The notes beneath the pieces were generated by a model. That model did no database searches, was not told the DNA's origin, and worked only from the letters and a program-made list of their open reading frames with translations. Below, one piece after another: positions 36,821-47,929 of a stretch of DNA of 64,000 nt (position 1 is its first letter; each line of letters starts with the position of its first letter). The position numbers and the translations under genes were made by a program. This DNA comes from Pseudalkalibacillus sp. SCS-8 (lineage in GTDB: Bacteria; Bacillota; Bacilli; Bacillales; Fictibacillaceae), in the NCBI RefSeq assembly GCF_040126055.1, contig NZ_CP143541.1:3100001-3164000 (forward strand), given 5' to 3'.

Positions 36821-37693
36821 TTACGAATTGCTTGAAGAATCCGACTCCAATACGAATTGGATGCGATTAGCTGACGGATCTGTCGCCCAAATTCCTGATT
36901 CGTCTTTATGAACTTTAAATCCTTTTTCTTCGATTCGTTGAAGCGCTTCCGTTCGCTCCTTATCATGACTGAATACGATGGTATAGGAATGTAACCGAAT
37001 CGTGTTGGCATCAGGTGGTTCTGCTCCCTGTCCATTCCATGTATTCAATCCGATATGGTGATGATAGCCTCCAGATGCAACAAATAGAGCCTGATGTCGG
37101 ATTGGTATAGTCACCTCGAATCCAAGACCATCCACATAGAAACTCTTCGCTTCTTCCAAATCACGGACATGAAGATGGATATGACCGATGACCGTTTCAG
37201 GAGGCAAGTGTTCCCACTTCCCATCCGATATAGCGAGTATTCCTTCTACATCGATCGGATCACTGACGAGAGGAAGCTCATCCCCATTCCATTTCCACTC
37301 TGTGGATGGGCGGTCACAATAGACTTCGATCCCATGCCCATCAGGATCAGAAAGGTAAAGGGCTTCACTGAAGAGATGATCGGATCTACCCTGCAATGGA
37401 ACATTCAGCTTTTGGATATGCATCAGGAAATTCCCGAGATCCTTACGGGTTGGCAGGAGAATCGCAAAATGAAACAACCCTGTTCGTCTGCTTTGCTTTG
37501 GATGTGCATCCTTTCTTTCCTCAAGCGTAACCAGCGCATGTCTATCATCCGCCGTCAGGGTTACAGAATCAGCTTTTTCGTATAGAACGGTAAACCCTAA
37601 TACGGACTGATAAAAAGATAATGAACGCTCTAATTCGGAAACATAGAGATGAACCTGGCCGATATATGGATTAGCATTGCGGTGAAAAGCCAT
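36821..37693 (-). CDS. catE: Catechol-2,3-dioxygenase, CatE type
   Basis: The 290-residue protein has two VOC modules: 'GQVHLYVSELERSLSFYQSVLGF' and 'GHIHLHVRDLEEAKSFYVDGLGF'. Candidate metal ligands are H in 'IGHIHLHV', H in 'YHHHIGLN' and a glutamate in the first module's 'GHGIEVYCD'. It matches B. subtilis CatE, an Fe-dependent extradiol dioxygenase that opens catechol rings and protects against quinones. Two identical-type inverted repeats flank its promoter. Confidence 0.8.
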   Translation of the reverse strand: MAFHRNANPYIGQVHLYVSELERSLSFYQSVLGFTVLYEKADSVTLTADDRHALVTLEERKDAHPKQSRRTGLFHFAILLPTRKDLGNFLMHIQKLNVPLQGRSDHLFSEALYLSDPDGHGIEVYCDRPSTEWKWNGDELPLVSDPIDVEGILAISDGKWEHLPPETVIGHIHLHVRDLEEAKSFYVDGLGFEVTIPIRHQALFVASGGYHHHIGLNTWNGQGAEPPDANTIRLHSYTIVFSHDKERTEALQRIEEKGFKVHKDESGIWATDPSANRIQFVLESDSSSNS

Positions 37694-37714
37694 AACAGAT
37701 TAAACCTCCATTTT

Positions 37715-37731
37715 ACTTACTTTTTGTAAGT
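37715..37731. promoter_or_regulatory. catE operator 1
   Basis: The site is a perfect inverted repeat ACTTAC-TTTTT-GTAAGT in the catE leader, about 20 bases before the start codon. Its arms are the same as in the repeat at 37764-37778. A quinone-sensing DUF24/MarR-type repressor such as CatR or YodB is the likely ligand. Confidence 0.6.
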
Positions 37732-37763
37732 TGGTAAATCCATCTTATCACAAACTCTCCTCA

Positions 37764-37778
37764 CTTACAATAAGTAAG
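37764..37778. promoter_or_regulatory. catE operator 2
   Basis: The site is an inverted repeat CTTAC-AATAA-GTAAG, 48 bp centre to centre from operator 1. It overlaps the probable -35 box TTGTAA of the minus-strand promoter (-10 TAAGAT 17 bp further). Confidence 0.6.
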
Positions 37779-37787
37779 CAAACAAAA

Positions 37788-37815
37788 AAGTACCGCCCAT
37801 CAAATGGACAGTACT
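37788..37815 (-). terminator. crh operon terminator
   Basis: AAGTACTGTCC and GGGCGGTACTT form a stem on the minus strand followed by six T, just after the crh stop codon. Confidence 0.85.
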
Positions 37816-37821
37816 TATGTA

Positions 37822-38079
37822 TTACTCATCAGCTGTTACAAACTCTTCCAACGCCTTCAGTGCTTCTTCTTCATCTTTACCATCTGTGACGATTTTAACC
37901 GTCGAGCCAGAGGCAACTGCTAGACTCATGATTCCCATGATACTCTTGGCGTTCACCTTTTTTCCGTCTTTTTCTAAAAAAACATCGGATGAAAACTTGT
38001 TCGCTTCTTGTACAAATAATGCTGCAGGGCGGGCCTGCAAGCCGGTTTTCAATTCAACCGTCAATTCTTTTTCCAACAA
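37822..38079 (-). CDS. crh: Catabolite repression HPr-like protein Crh
   Basis: The 85-residue HPr homologue has the phospho-histidine of HPr replaced by Q15 ('GLQARPA'), while the regulatory S46 ('NAKSIMGI') is kept. That combination identifies Crh. HprK, encoded at 55.8 kb, phosphorylates S46, and P-Ser-Crh then acts as a CcpA corepressor. It is last gene of the yvcI-rapZ-yvcK-whiA-crh group. Confidence 0.97.
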   Translation of the reverse strand: MLEKELTVELKTGLQARPAALFVQEANKFSSDVFLEKDGKKVNAKSIMGIMSLAVASGSTVKIVTDGKDEEEALKALEEFVTADE

Positions 38080-38210
38080 TGGACCATTCCTCCTTGTACA
38101 TTCCCTGTTTTATAAAATATATAATCGTTAGCATGAATTCATGTAAATAACTTTTTGACACACTCAAATGTAAGCGCTGTCTTACAATTGTGAATAAAAA
38201 ACGCCTGTGC

Positions 38211-39146
38211 TTAGAATTGCCCCAGACGTATTTTATTAGCCATTTCATCAAGTTTACGTAACCGATGATTGATGCCGGACTTACTGATCGGACCTGTCGA
38301 AACAAGCTCACCGAGTTCTTTCAGCGTGACATCCTGGTACTTCACTCGCAATTCAGCGATTTCACGCAACTTATCCGGCAACGTCTCCAAACCGACTTCC
38401 CTATCAATCAGCTTGATATTTTCGACCTGTCTCATGGACGCACCAACTGTCTTGTTCAAGTTGGCCGTTTCACAGTTTACAAGCCGATTGACCGAATTCC
38501 GCATGTCCTTCATGATCCTGACGTCCTCAAACTGCAATAACGCATTATGTGCGCCGATCAACGTCAAGAAATCTGAAATCTTCGAGCCCTCTTTAAGGTA
38601 GATGATAAAGCCTTTCTTCCGCTCAAGCATCTTCGCATTCAGATTAAAGGAATTCATCAAATCCATTAAAGATTGTGTATGCTCCTCATACATGGAGAAA
38701 ATCTCAAGATGATAAGCCGATTCCGGATGATTCAGCGATCCTCCAGCAAGAAAAGCACCTCTCAAGTAGGAACGTTTGCAGCAGCTTTTCTTCGTGATGG
38801 AGGCAGAGACATCCCTTTTAAACGCAAAGCCTTCACTCATGATATCAAGCTCTTGTAAAAGAGTCCGAGAATCTTGCTTGATTCGGACGATATAGACGTT
38901 ATTTTTCTTGAGCCGCATCTTTTTCCGGACAAGTAATTCTGCAGGAAATCCATAGAGCTGCTTGATCAAGGTGTAAATCCGTCTTGAGATTGCAGCATTT
39001 TCAGTCGGAATATCGAGAACGATTTCCCGGTTCGCAAGTGATATCGAGCCGTTCATACGAATCAACGCGGAGAGTTCCGCCTTCGAACAGCAATTTTTCA
39101 CTTCGAGTTTTGTCAGCTCTTTTTTTGTTTCGGATGCAAATGACAC
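38211..39146 (-). CDS. whiA: DNA-binding protein WhiA
   Basis: The 311-residue protein has an N-terminal LAGLIDADG-like fold degenerate for cleavage and a C-terminal helix-turn-helix ('[31 protein letters not shown]'). It begins '[11 protein letters not shown]'. WhiA binds DNA and influences cell division and chromosome segregation in Gram-positives. The start is GTG at 39146, preceded by GAGGGGGTG. It lies 35 bp after yvcK. Confidence 0.95.
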   Translation of the reverse strand: MSFASETKKELTKLEVKNCCSKAELSALIRMNGSISLANREIVLDIPTENAAISRRIYTLIKQLYGFPAELLVRKKMRLKKNNVYIVRIKQDSRTLLQELDIMSEGFAFKRDVSASITKKSCCKRSYLRGAFLAGGSLNHPESAYHLEIFSMYEEHTQSLMDLMNSFNLNAKMLERKKGFIIYLKEGSKISDFLTLIGAHNALLQFEDVRIMKDMRNSVNRLVNCETANLNKTVGASMRQVENIKLIDREVGLETLPDKLREIAELRVKYQDVTLKELGELVSTGPISKSGINHRLRKLDEMANKIRLGQF

Positions 39147-39181
39147 GGTGCACACCCCCTCACCCATTCTTGCATCGGGGT

Positions 39182-40135
39182 TTAATTGGATACTAATTCT
39201 AATATGATTTCAGATACACGCTTTGCATCATGTCGAATTAATGAATCATTGTATTGAACTATTTTATCACTGATGACTTCAAAGCCAAAGGATTTTAACC
39301 TTGTCTCATCATACACGACCGGTTCTCCACCCTCTGTTGCGTATTTTTTCAACAATTCCTTCGGTACATTATCATTGTTTACAACAATCGTGTCAATGAT
39401 TTGTTGGCCGATATGGGCAACGAGAATATTCACATGATCAGACGCAGTAAAATGATCGGTTTCTCCAGGCTGGGTCATCACGTTACATAAGTAAACCTTT
39501 TTCGCTCGCGCCTTTTTGATCTCTTCCACAATACCTGGAACGAGCAGACTTGGCAGAATACTCGTATAGAGGCTTCCAGGACCAATGACGATGAGATCCG
39601 CATCACGGATAGCACGCAGACTTTCATCCAATGCTTTAATCGTATCCGGTGTCAGGAAGACGCGGACGATCTTTTTACCCGAATGCGGGATTTTCGACTC
39701 TCCTGTCACAATCGAGCCATCATTCATCTGGGCATTCAGTACGACCCTGTGGTCAGATGCAGGAAGCACTTTTCCACGGACATTGAGGACCTTTGACAAC
39801 TCACGTATTCCCGTAACGAAGTTGCCTGTGATGTCGGACATCGCGGCAAGCAGGAGATTTCCTAATGAATGCCCGGAAAGACCATTTCCATTTTTAAATC
39901 GGTGCTGGAACAGTTGCTCAACCAACGGTTCCACTTCTGATAAAGCAGCCAGTACATTCCGAATGTCGCCTGGCGGGATGATATCGAGCTCTTCCCTTAA
40001 TCGGCCAGAGCTCCCGCCATCATCTGCAACTGTAACAATCGCCGTGATATCGACCGGAAACTTTTTCAACCCCCGTAACAGTACAGATAACCCTGTTCCC
40101 CCGCCAAAGACGACAACCTTAGGTTTTCGTTTCAA
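39182..40135 (-). CDS. yvcK: YvcK/GlmR, gluconeogenic growth regulator
   Basis: The protein is about 317 residues and binds UDP-GlcNAc and nucleotide. Motifs are '[22 protein letters not shown]', '[14 protein letters not shown]' and '[12 protein letters not shown]'. YvcK is needed for cell shape and growth on gluconeogenic carbon. The start is ambiguous: a TTG at 40135 gives the usual family N-terminus and overlaps rapZ by 17 bp, whereas a GTG at 40171 would add 12 residues with no better ribosome binding site. Confidence 0.93.
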   Translation of the reverse strand: MKRKPKVVVFGGGTGLSVLLRGLKKFPVDITAIVTVADDGGSSGRLREELDIIPPGDIRNVLAALSEVEPLVEQLFQHRFKNGNGLSGHSLGNLLLAAMSDITGNFVTGIRELSKVLNVRGKVLPASDHRVVLNAQMNDGSIVTGESKIPHSGKKIVRVFLTPDTIKALDESLRAIRDADLIVIGPGSLYTSILPSLLVPGIVEEIKKARAKKVYLCNVMTQPGETDHFTASDHVNILVAHIGQQIIDTIVVNNDNVPKELLKKYATEGGEPVVYDETRLKSFGFEVISDKIVQYNDSLIRHDAKRVSEIILELVSN

Positions 40136-41021
40136 TCTCTGTCGTCCGAGGTTTATCTTTTTTGATATCACGGTGATTACTATTAACGCGGTAATTAGCG
40201 CCCAAGTATTCCTTCAAGTGTTCAGCAAGGGTGACGGACCGATGCTTTCCACCTGTACAACCGACTGCGATGACAAGCTGGCTCTTTCCTTCCCGCTTAT
40301 AGTGAGGAATGATGAAGTCCAATAGTCCTGTCAGTTTTTCGATGAACTGTTGCGTTTCCGACCACTTCAACACGTAGGATGATACCTCTTCTTCAAGACC
40401 GGTCTTCGGTCGCATGTGCTCAATGTAATGCGGATTTGGCAGGAACCTTACATCAAACACCAGGTCTGCATCGATCGGCATTCCGTATTTGAACCCGAAC
40501 GAAAGGACATTGATCGTGAAAGGATGCGCTTCATTCACAGCATATCGTTCGATGATGCTTTCGCGGAGCTCCTTCGGCTTCATGTTCGTCGTATCTAAAA
40601 TTTTCTGAGCTCGGCCTTTCAGCTCTTCAAGTAATTCGCGTTCATTCTTGATTCCTTCTAGCGGAAGTCCGTTCGCCGCCAGCGGGTGTGAGCGGCGCGT
40701 TTCTTTATATCGCTGTACGAGCGTAGAATCCTGCGCATCGAGGAAAAGAATCTGCGGCTTTATTTTTTCATTATTCGTCAGGTCATCGATTGTTGCGAAG
40801 AGCTGGTCAAAAAATTCACGCCCTCTCAAGTCCATGACAAGCGCGACCTTCGTCAATTTTCCCGAGGAGTCATCCATCAGCTCAACGAATTTTGGTAAAA
40901 GAGCCGGTGGTAGGTTATCGACACAAAAGTACCCGAGATCTTCGAAGCTTTGCATCGCAACCGTCTTACCAGCACCAGACATGCCCGTGATGATGACCAT
41001 TCGAAATTCATCGTGTTTCAT
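40119..41021 (-). CDS. rapZ: RNase adapter RapZ/YvcJ, nucleotide-binding protein
   Basis: The 300-residue protein has Walker A 'GMSGAGKT' (residues 13-20) and the C-terminal '[18 protein letters not shown]' motif of the RapZ/YvcJ family. In E. coli RapZ steers GlmZ decay; in Bacillus YvcJ is a P-loop protein linked to competence and hydrolyses GTP. It overlaps yvcK and follows yvcI. Confidence 0.94.
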   Translation of the reverse strand: MKHDEFRMVIITGMSGAGKTVAMQSFEDLGYFCVDNLPPALLPKFVELMDDSSGKLTKVALVMDLRGREFFDQLFATIDDLTNNEKIKPQILFLDAQDSTLVQRYKETRRSHPLAANGLPLEGIKNERELLEELKGRAQKILDTTNMKPKELRESIIERYAVNEAHPFTINVLSFGFKYGMPIDADLVFDVRFLPNPHYIEHMRPKTGLEEEVSSYVLKWSETQQFIEKLTGLLDFIIPHYKREGKSQLVIAVGCTGGKHRSVTLAEHLKEYLGANYRVNSNHRDIKKDKPRTTEIETKT

Positions 41022-41135
41022 AGGTAATCCCGCCTTTCCGTTAGGATCGTCTGCAATTTATTGTTGATCGTTAGTGCGACCCTTTTGAAAACTGGACCGA
41101 ACAACAGGTTATATCATTTTTTCAATAGTTCTAGA

Positions 41136-41603
41136 TTATGATGGATCCAGGCGATAACTCAACAGCTTGAAATCTGGGGTATACGTAAACGTCCCAATGA
41201 TCATACCGCTGCCGGTCATCATATAATCGAGGATGTGATGATCCCCTGGTGCCATCGGTAAAGAGGCGATTTCTTCCTTCGGCTTCCAGGCGAGCTTGCC
41301 CTCTTCCGACTCTGATAGGACCTCTCCTTCAAAATCCGTCGCATAGAAAGTGAACATCATCCATTCCTGAACGATCTGGTCACCCTCCTTGATAATGAAG
41401 TTGAAGACCCCTTTCAGTTTCGGGTTCAACAAATACAATCCCGTTTCTTCACGGTACTCGCGAATGACCGAATCTTTAATCGTCTCTTCTGATTCCATTT
41501 TGCCACCAGGTGCTACCCACCAACCACGACGAGGCTTTTGCAGCACCAAGATCTGATCATCCTTTTCGAGTACACAATTCGCTACTCGTTGCACTTCACT
41601 CAC
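41136..41603 (-). CDS. yvcI: Nudix hydrolase YvcI
   Basis: The 155-residue protein has a full Nudix box, 'GGKMESEETIKDSVIREYREETG', at about residues 33-56. It is the first gene of the yvcI-rapZ-yvcK-whiA-crh group and matches YvcI in position and length. In this family a few members hydrolyse oxidised or capped nucleotides; the substrate of YvcI is not clear. Confidence 0.88.
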   Translation of the reverse strand: MSEVQRVANCVLEKDDQILVLQKPRRGWWVAPGGKMESEETIKDSVIREYREETGLYLLNPKLKGVFNFIIKEGDQIVQEWMMFTFYATDFEGEVLSESEEGKLAWKPKEEIASLPMAPGDHHILDYMMTGSGMIIGTFTYTPDFKLLSYRLDPS

Positions 41604-41713
41604 CTCTTTCTCACATTATACTACATCCTATGTGTCAACGCTTACCCATAATTTTACTTAGTTTATGTAACCGCCACTAGGTTTTAACCATCGGGCGGTG
41701 TGCAATCTTCTAT

Positions 41714-41870
41714 GGTGTCTGACACTTTTTGCGGGCCCTTGCTGCACTTGCCATTGCGGATGGTGTCAGACACCATTCACGATGCTTACTCTCCCAACAC
41801 TTCATTTGGAGTGCCTGACACCTTATGGAAGCCCTTCTCCTACAAGGCTTCTCCGAAAGTGCCTGACACT
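41714..41870. repeat. GTGCCTGACAC repeat cluster between yvcI and trxB
   Basis: Four units occur in 160 bp: GGTGTCTGACAC (41714), GGTGTCAGACACC (41762), GTGCCTGACACC (41811) and GTGCCTGACAC (41859). The spacing is about 48-49 bp each time. The 412-bp gap shows no coding region; a terminator for trxB follows. Confidence 0.8.
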
Positions 41871-41883
41871 GATGCAAAAGCGC

Positions 41884-41917
41884 AAAAAAAGAGCACGGAA
41901 CGTATGTCCCGTGCACA
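41884..41917 (-). terminator. trxB terminator
   Basis: GCACGGGAC and GTTCCGTGC form a stem on the minus strand followed by CTCTTTTTTT, about 100 bp after the trxB stop. Confidence 0.8.
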
Positions 41918-42015
41918 AAACAAGAAATTTATTAAAAGGGGGTCAATTTCTTAATTTTATAGTACCCCACCAATGTTTCACGGTTGTTACAAACTCGTTA
42001 AAACGGAATTACGAA

Positions 42016-43032
<1,017 letters not shown>

Positions 43033-43247
43033 TCACACGATACGGAAACCAGCATTAAGAGCTGTTTTCCAAGATCATTAACGACAATCGCAACATCAAA
43101 GTATTGTTAGTTTAAACGATTATCGTTTTCTTATTAGTATCGTATTAAAAGGACATGCATTTCGTCTAATAATCTGCTCAGCATGGGCGTTCCTGTAAGG
43201 TAGGTTACAAAAATCCAGCTTCACTCAAAGCACGTTACCCTGTAAGC

Positions 43248-44867
43248 TTATTCATAAAACGTGTCTTCCGTTTGTTTCTGGTATAGGAACCGTAAGGTAT
43301 TGACGTATTTCTGCAAAGTGGATTTCGATATGCCAAATTGTTCTGCTACCTTCTGCTGAGTCGTTTTTTCTTTCTGTAAAGCATCCGCTACATATACGAT
43401 CGCTCCAGCCCAGGCTGAATCATTTTTCAAAGACAATTCATTCTGATGCGACTCGTTGATGAGGAGATACCATAGAAGGGCCGATTCCGAATCCAATTCA
43501 GCTCGAGAACTCAGCAGCCGATCTAAAATCTGCAACCCTTTTTTCGCTTTATCCGGAGTTTGGTCCAGCTGCACCCAACCATCCTTCAAATGGAGATCGA
43601 CACGCGTATACCCCTTTTCGAACAATACGACTGCAGCGAGCTCTTTCATGATTGGTGTTTCATTCTTATCCCCACAAAATGCCTCCAGAGTCGGCAAGGC
43701 TTCTGCATCATCCATTTCTCGAATCAACAGGATGTGCGAAAGCTTATTTTTATGAATCGTACTCTTCAGCTTCTGGATCCGTTCTGAAAGTTCACCCTCA
43801 TCTCCAACATCTTTTACAGGTATAGTATATTGATATTCAGCATACTGGGGTTGAAGTGCATACTCTTCCAACTTATTCAGGTAATAGGCAGCAACTGAGC
43901 TCTCTGGATCCAAGTCCAATATCTTCTCCCAAGCCCATTTCGCTGCATTCTTCCGACCAGTCTTGATTGAAGCGACAGCTAACCAGTGGAAATACGTGAC
44001 ATTCCAGGCATACCCTTGATTACGGACAGAGTGAAGCCATACAAAAGCGAGTTCGTCCTCTTCCAAAAGGGCGAACGTGCTGCCGAGCTTATACCGATGC
44101 TCCGGAATGATCGGGTGGATGACCCGAAGGATACCAAGAAACCGTTCAGCTTCTTTATTTTCTTGAAGTTGCTTGTAAAAGAGCGCAACATTACAAAGTG
44201 CATGAAGATTTCCGGGATTCTTGTCCAGGATATCATCAAGCACAATGAAGGCTTCCTTATATTCACCTAGATAAAAGTGGGAGAGGGCCAAATTGTTGTA
44301 AGCTGCCCAGAATTCCGGATGACTCTGGACCATCTTCTGCAGCAAATCCCTCGCCTCTTGGAAATCGCCTTTTTCCAGACAGCGACGTGCTTTCTCATGT
44401 TGGACAATCAACTTCTCTTCCGAAGATCGGTTCTCGAGATCTTCACCAATTTCGCTATGTATCAAGTCAAGCAATTCTTGGGATTCCTCGTAAAAATCAC
44501 CTTCTGGTTCATTTTCCATGTATCGGACGGCTTCGCTTTCCGCCTCTCGAAACATGCCGAGGTGAGCATAATTGTTAGCCATGAAATAATAGCATTCGGT
44601 TATACCGGAATCGATCTCACTGACGATGTATTCCAAAATGTCATTGGATTCAATGAAGTCACCAAGTTCAGCTAATGTCGCAGCGAGCTGACAAAGGTAC
44701 GTTGCATCATCGGGATCCACGTCAACCGCTCGTTGGAAAAGCTGCTTGGCTCTTAATAAGTCTTTTTTTTGATAGGCTTTCAAACCACGTTGGAAATAGT
44801 ATTCTCCACTCCTGGAAAAAGGGATGACCTTTTGCTCACGGTGTGAAGCCTTTTCGTTCAATTTCAT
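43248..44867 (-). CDS. TPR protein with C-terminal HTH, YvcD-like
   Basis: The 539-residue protein carries about seven to nine tetratricopeptide repeats from residue 20 to 330 (for example 'YYFQRGLKAYQKKDLLRAKQLF' and 'AAYNNLALSHFYLGEYKEAF'). It ends with a helix-turn-helix-like stretch 'TTQQKVAEQFGISKSTLQKYVNTLRF' at about residues 500-525. It occupies the place of yvcD between trxB and the his operon in B. subtilis, where cwlO also lies, but cwlO is absent here. Its partner is unknown. Confidence 0.75.
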   Translation of the reverse strand: MKLNEKASHREQKVIPFSRSGEYYFQRGLKAYQKKDLLRAKQLFQRAVDVDPDDATYLCQLAATLAELGDFIESNDILEYIVSEIDSGITECYYFMANNYAHLGMFREAESEAVRYMENEPEGDFYEESQELLDLIHSEIGEDLENRSSEEKLIVQHEKARRCLEKGDFQEARDLLQKMVQSHPEFWAAYNNLALSHFYLGEYKEAFIVLDDILDKNPGNLHALCNVALFYKQLQENKEAERFLGILRVIHPIIPEHRYKLGSTFALLEEDELAFVWLHSVRNQGYAWNVTYFHWLAVASIKTGRKNAAKWAWEKILDLDPESSVAAYYLNKLEEYALQPQYAEYQYTIPVKDVGDEGELSERIQKLKSTIHKNKLSHILLIREMDDAEALPTLEAFCGDKNETPIMKELAAVVLFEKGYTRVDLHLKDGWVQLDQTPDKAKKGLQILDRLLSSRAELDSESALLWYLLINESHQNELSLKNDSAWAGAIVYVADALQKEKTTQQKVAEQFGISKSTLQKYVNTLRFLYQKQTEDTFYE

Positions 44868-45021
44868 GAAATTGTATCACCCGTTCTGTTTACTCTCTTT
44901 CGAAAGTATAACACATGGACCCGTCCCCCGAACACAACAGAAAACGTCTTTTCAAAACACTGAAAATTCCACAAAAGACGTTTCGTTCAGCTTGCGGCAT
45001 AGCACTCCGTTGGGACGTTTG

Positions 45022-45141
45022 GTGCATAAATTTTAAAATAGGTTCAAAATTTTTCATCTGGGTTCATAATTCTGAATCTGGGTTCATAAATTTTGAAACT
45101 GGTCCGTTTTTTCTAATCTAGGTTCATAAATCCAAAAACCA
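45022..45141. repeat. Tandem repeat, ~20-21 bp unit GGTTCATAAATTTTGAATCT
   Basis: About six degenerate copies follow one another, reading roughly GGTTCATAAATTTTGAATCTG with one divergent member. They lie between the divergently read start of the TPR gene and the end of the his operon. No coding capacity is seen in the 44868-45160 gap. Confidence 0.65.
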
Positions 45142-45144
45142 ACA

Positions 45145-45175
45145 AAAAACGAAAAGGAATTCATTCCTTTTCGTT
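45145..45175 (-). terminator. his operon terminator
   Basis: AACGAAAAGGAAT and ATTCCTTTTCGTT pair on the minus strand and are followed by TTTTTTG. The stem overlaps the last codons of hisI. Confidence 0.85.
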
Positions 45176-45805
45176 CGTTTTCGTATGTCGCTGTCTCAAT
45201 ACGGCTAGCACGTCATCCAACGGAACGTTTTGCTCCTGCAAGAGGACGAGTACGTGATAGAGGAGATCCGCCGTTTCCCATGATAGTTCGTTTTTATCGC
45301 GATTTTTAGCAGCAATAATCACTTCAGACGCTTCTTCTCCTACTTTTTTCAGGATTTTGTCGACGCCTTCACTGAACAAGTAAGTTGTATATGATCCTTC
45401 AGGACGCGTCTTTTCCCGCTCGGCAATGACTTTTTCCAGTTCAGAGAGGACTGCAAACCGATCGCTCGCAACATCAACTGAATCCTCATCAATCAGCGAA
45501 TCAGAAAAACAAGAATACGTCCCTTTATGACAGGCTGGTCCATTCGGATCGACAAGGACGACTAGCGCATCCTGATCACAATCATAGCGGATGTCAGCAA
45601 TTTCCTGCGTATCACCGGACGTCTCACCTTTATGCCAGAGCTCCTGTCTAGAACGACTATAAAACCAGGTTTCCCTTGTCTCGAGTGACTTTTTCAAGGA
45701 CTCCTCGTTCATATAGGCAAGCGTCAGCACCTCTTTACTCTGGACATCCTGCACGATCGCTGGAATCAAGCCTTTTTCATCAAATCGTAGCTCCGTCAAA
45801 TTCAT
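45161..45805 (-). CDS. hisI: Bifunctional HisIE (PRA-CH / PRA-PH)
   Basis: The 214-residue protein fuses phosphoribosyl-AMP cyclohydrolase ('[12 protein letters not shown]', '[30 protein letters not shown]' with metal-binding Asp and Cys) to phosphoribosyl-ATP pyrophosphatase ('[22 protein letters not shown]'). It catalyses steps 2 and 3 of histidine synthesis. It is the last gene of the operon. Confidence 0.97.
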   Translation of the reverse strand: MNLTELRFDEKGLIPAIVQDVQSKEVLTLAYMNEESLKKSLETRETWFYSRSRQELWHKGETSGDTQEIADIRYDCDQDALVVLVDPNGPACHKGTYSCFSDSLIDEDSVDVASDRFAVLSELEKVIAEREKTRPEGSYTTYLFSEGVDKILKKVGEEASEVIIAAKNRDKNELSWETADLLYHVLVLLQEQNVPLDDVLAVLRQRHTKTNEKE

Positions 45806-46560
45806 CGGACATGCACCCCTCGTTTACTAAGTTCTTCTTTTACAGCCGAGATCGAGGTTTCTTTATAGTGGAAGATCGAAGCCGCGAGAGCTGCATCTGC
45901 ATCAGCTTCTGTAAAAACATCATAAAAATGCTCAGCCGCACCTGCTCCCCCTGAAGCGATGACTGGAACTGTCACAGCATCACGGACCTTTTTCGTCAAA
46001 TCCAGATGGAATCCGGACTTCTCCCCATCCCGGTCCATACTCGTAAGCAGGATTTCGCCTGCCCCTCGTCTAACGGCTTCCTGCGCCCAATCGATGACTT
46101 CCCAATCCGTAGGTCGTTGGCCGCCATTCGTATATACACGCCACGATCCGAGTTCTTCATCATATCTCGCATCGATTGCAACGACGATACACTGGGAACC
46201 AAAATACTGTGAACCGAGCGTGACTAGCTCCGGATTCTTAACAGCTGCAGTGTTCAAGGACACCTTATCCGCTCCAGCACGAAGGACTTTTTTAATGTCT
46301 TCAAGCGCGTTGATCCCACCACCGACTGTAAAAGGAATCGCCAATTCAGCTGCAACCCTTTCTACCACGTCGATGATGACATTTCGCTTTTCGTTGGACG
46401 CCGAAATATCGAGGAATACGAGCTCATCAGCTCCTTGCTCATCATAGAGCCGAGCAAGCTCGACTGGGTCTCCGGCATCGATGATATTGACAAATTGTAC
46501 GCCTTTCACAACTCGTCCATCTTTTACGTCCAAGCATGGAATGATACGTTTTGTCAGCAT
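45802..46560 (-). CDS. hisF: Imidazole glycerol phosphate synthase, cyclase subunit
   Basis: The 252-residue (beta/alpha)8 protein has '[20 protein letters not shown]' with the catalytic Asp, '[13 protein letters not shown]', 'VVAIDARYD' and '[10 protein letters not shown]'. It uses ammonia delivered by HisH to form imidazole glycerol phosphate and AICAR. It overlaps hisI by four bases (ATGA). Confidence 0.98.
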   Translation of the reverse strand: MLTKRIIPCLDVKDGRVVKGVQFVNIIDAGDPVELARLYDEQGADELVFLDISASNEKRNVIIDVVERVAAELAIPFTVGGGINALEDIKKVLRAGADKVSLNTAAVKNPELVTLGSQYFGSQCIVVAIDARYDEELGSWRVYTNGGQRPTDWEVIDWAQEAVRRGAGEILLTSMDRDGEKSGFHLDLTKKVRDAVTVPVIASGGAGAAEHFYDVFTEADADAALAASIFHYKETSISAVKEELSKRGVHVR

Positions 46561-47295
46561 TTATTGACCTACTTTCCCGAGGGCTTCTGAAAGGGTGAAC
46601 CGTTCTGCGTATAATGCTTTCCCGATGATTGCACCTTCAATCCCCTCGTCCTGTCTATCCGCCAAAGCAATCAGATCGTCCAATGAACTTACGCCACCGG
46701 AAGCAATGACATCCGCTCCAGACACTCGGGCAAGCTCAGCGATTGCTTCAATGTTCGGTCCCTCGAGCGTCCCGTCACGTGAAATATCCGTGAAGATGAA
46801 ATGTTTCGCACCTGCCTCTGCCATCTCTTTTGCCAGGGTGGTCGCTTTCACCTCCGATTTATCGAGCCAGCCTTCCGTGGCGACATAACCGTCTCTGGCA
46901 TCCAAACCGATGGCGATCTGCTCACCATATTTTTTCAGCATTTCCTTCGTAAAGACTGGATTCTTAACCGCGACGCTACCTAAAATGACCCGATCAACAC
47001 CTTTTTCCAAATAAAAAGCGATGTCTTCTTCCGTACGGATTCCACCGCCGATCTGGACCTTCACATCCAATTCAGCTGCAACGCGCAGGACGTGTTCATG
47101 GTTCACTTTTTCAGCCGTTTTCGCACCATCCAGATCGACCATATGGATCCAGGTGGCACCTTGATCAGCAAACATTTTCGCCATTTCAAACGGTGAATCG
47201 CCATAAACGGTCTCTTGGTCATAGTCTCCTTGAAACAATCGGACGCATTTTCCGCCCCGCATATCAATGGCTGGATACAGTTCAAAGCGCTTCAT
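46561..47295 (-). CDS. hisA: ProFAR isomerase HisA
   Basis: The 244-residue enzyme starts '[20 protein letters not shown]' and has '[13 protein letters not shown]', '[17 protein letters not shown]' and '[14 protein letters not shown]', the phosphate-binding and catalytic regions of HisA. The start at 47295 is set by GGGAGGA and overlaps hisH by 14 bp. Confidence 0.98.
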   Translation of the reverse strand: MKRFELYPAIDMRGGKCVRLFQGDYDQETVYGDSPFEMAKMFADQGATWIHMVDLDGAKTAEKVNHEHVLRVAAELDVKVQIGGGIRTEEDIAFYLEKGVDRVILGSVAVKNPVFTKEMLKKYGEQIAIGLDARDGYVATEGWLDKSEVKATTLAKEMAEAGAKHFIFTDISRDGTLEGPNIEAIAELARVSGADVIASGGVSSLDDLIALADRQDEGIEGAIIGKALYAERFTLSEALGKVGQ

Positions 47296-47929
47296 GCGTC
47301 TTCCTCCCTTCGATGTAAGCAGCAAAGTTTTTCAAAATATCAAGTCCTGCAAGGCTGCTCTTTTCCGGGTGGAATTGAGCTCCGAACACATTCCCTCTCC
47401 CCACGACAGCCGGGACATCCTCATAGTAATCTGCCGTCGCCAACAACACGCTTGGGTCCTCGGTTTTCACAAAATAAGAATGGACAAAATACACATAATC
47501 GGAGCTCAAATCCTTTAAAACGAGCGCATCCGGCTGTCGGATAATCATTTGATTCCATCCCATATGCGGCACCTTATACGTTTCGCCTTTTACTGTCACA
47601 CCAGGAAAACGGACGACCCTCCCTGGTAAAAGATGAAGACCTTCCGTCAATCCATTTTCTTCACTCTCATCAAATAAGAGCTGCATACCGAGACATATGC
47701 CGAGAAGCGGCTTCCCTTCCTTGACCGATTGTTTGATGAAATCGTCCATTCCATCCTTACGTAACGCCTGCATCGCGTCCTTGAAAGCCCCGACCCCCGG
47801 GAGCAGAAGAGCGTCCGCCTCAGCTAATTCGGTTTTATCTTCAGAGAGGAAATGGTCCACTCCGAGCCTGCGGAGGGCATTTTGGACAGAGTGGAGATTC
47901 CCCATTCCATAATCAATGATGCCAATCAT
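47282..47929 (-). CDS. hisH: Imidazole glycerol phosphate synthase, glutaminase subunit
   Basis: The 215-residue class I glutamine amidotransferase has the nucleophile in '[13 protein letters not shown]', an oxyanion loop '[13 protein letters not shown]' and the His-Glu pair in '[12 protein letters not shown]'. It provides ammonia to HisF. Confidence 0.98.
   Translation of the reverse strand: MIGIIDYGMGNLHSVQNALRRLGVDHFLSEDKTELAEADALLLPGVGAFKDAMQALRKDGMDDFIKQSVKEGKPLLGICLGMQLLFDESEENGLTEGLHLLPGRVVRFPGVTVKGETYKVPHMGWNQMIIRQPDALVLKDLSSDYVYFVHSYFVKTEDPSVLLATADYYEDVPAVVGRGNVFGAQFHPEKSSLAGLDILKNFAAYIEGRKTHEAL

Noticed and set aside
38211..39146. WhiA as a second homing endonuclease
   Set aside because: WhiA has a degenerate LAGLIDADG-like fold but is a conserved regulator with a helix-turn-helix, in its usual place between yvcK and crh.
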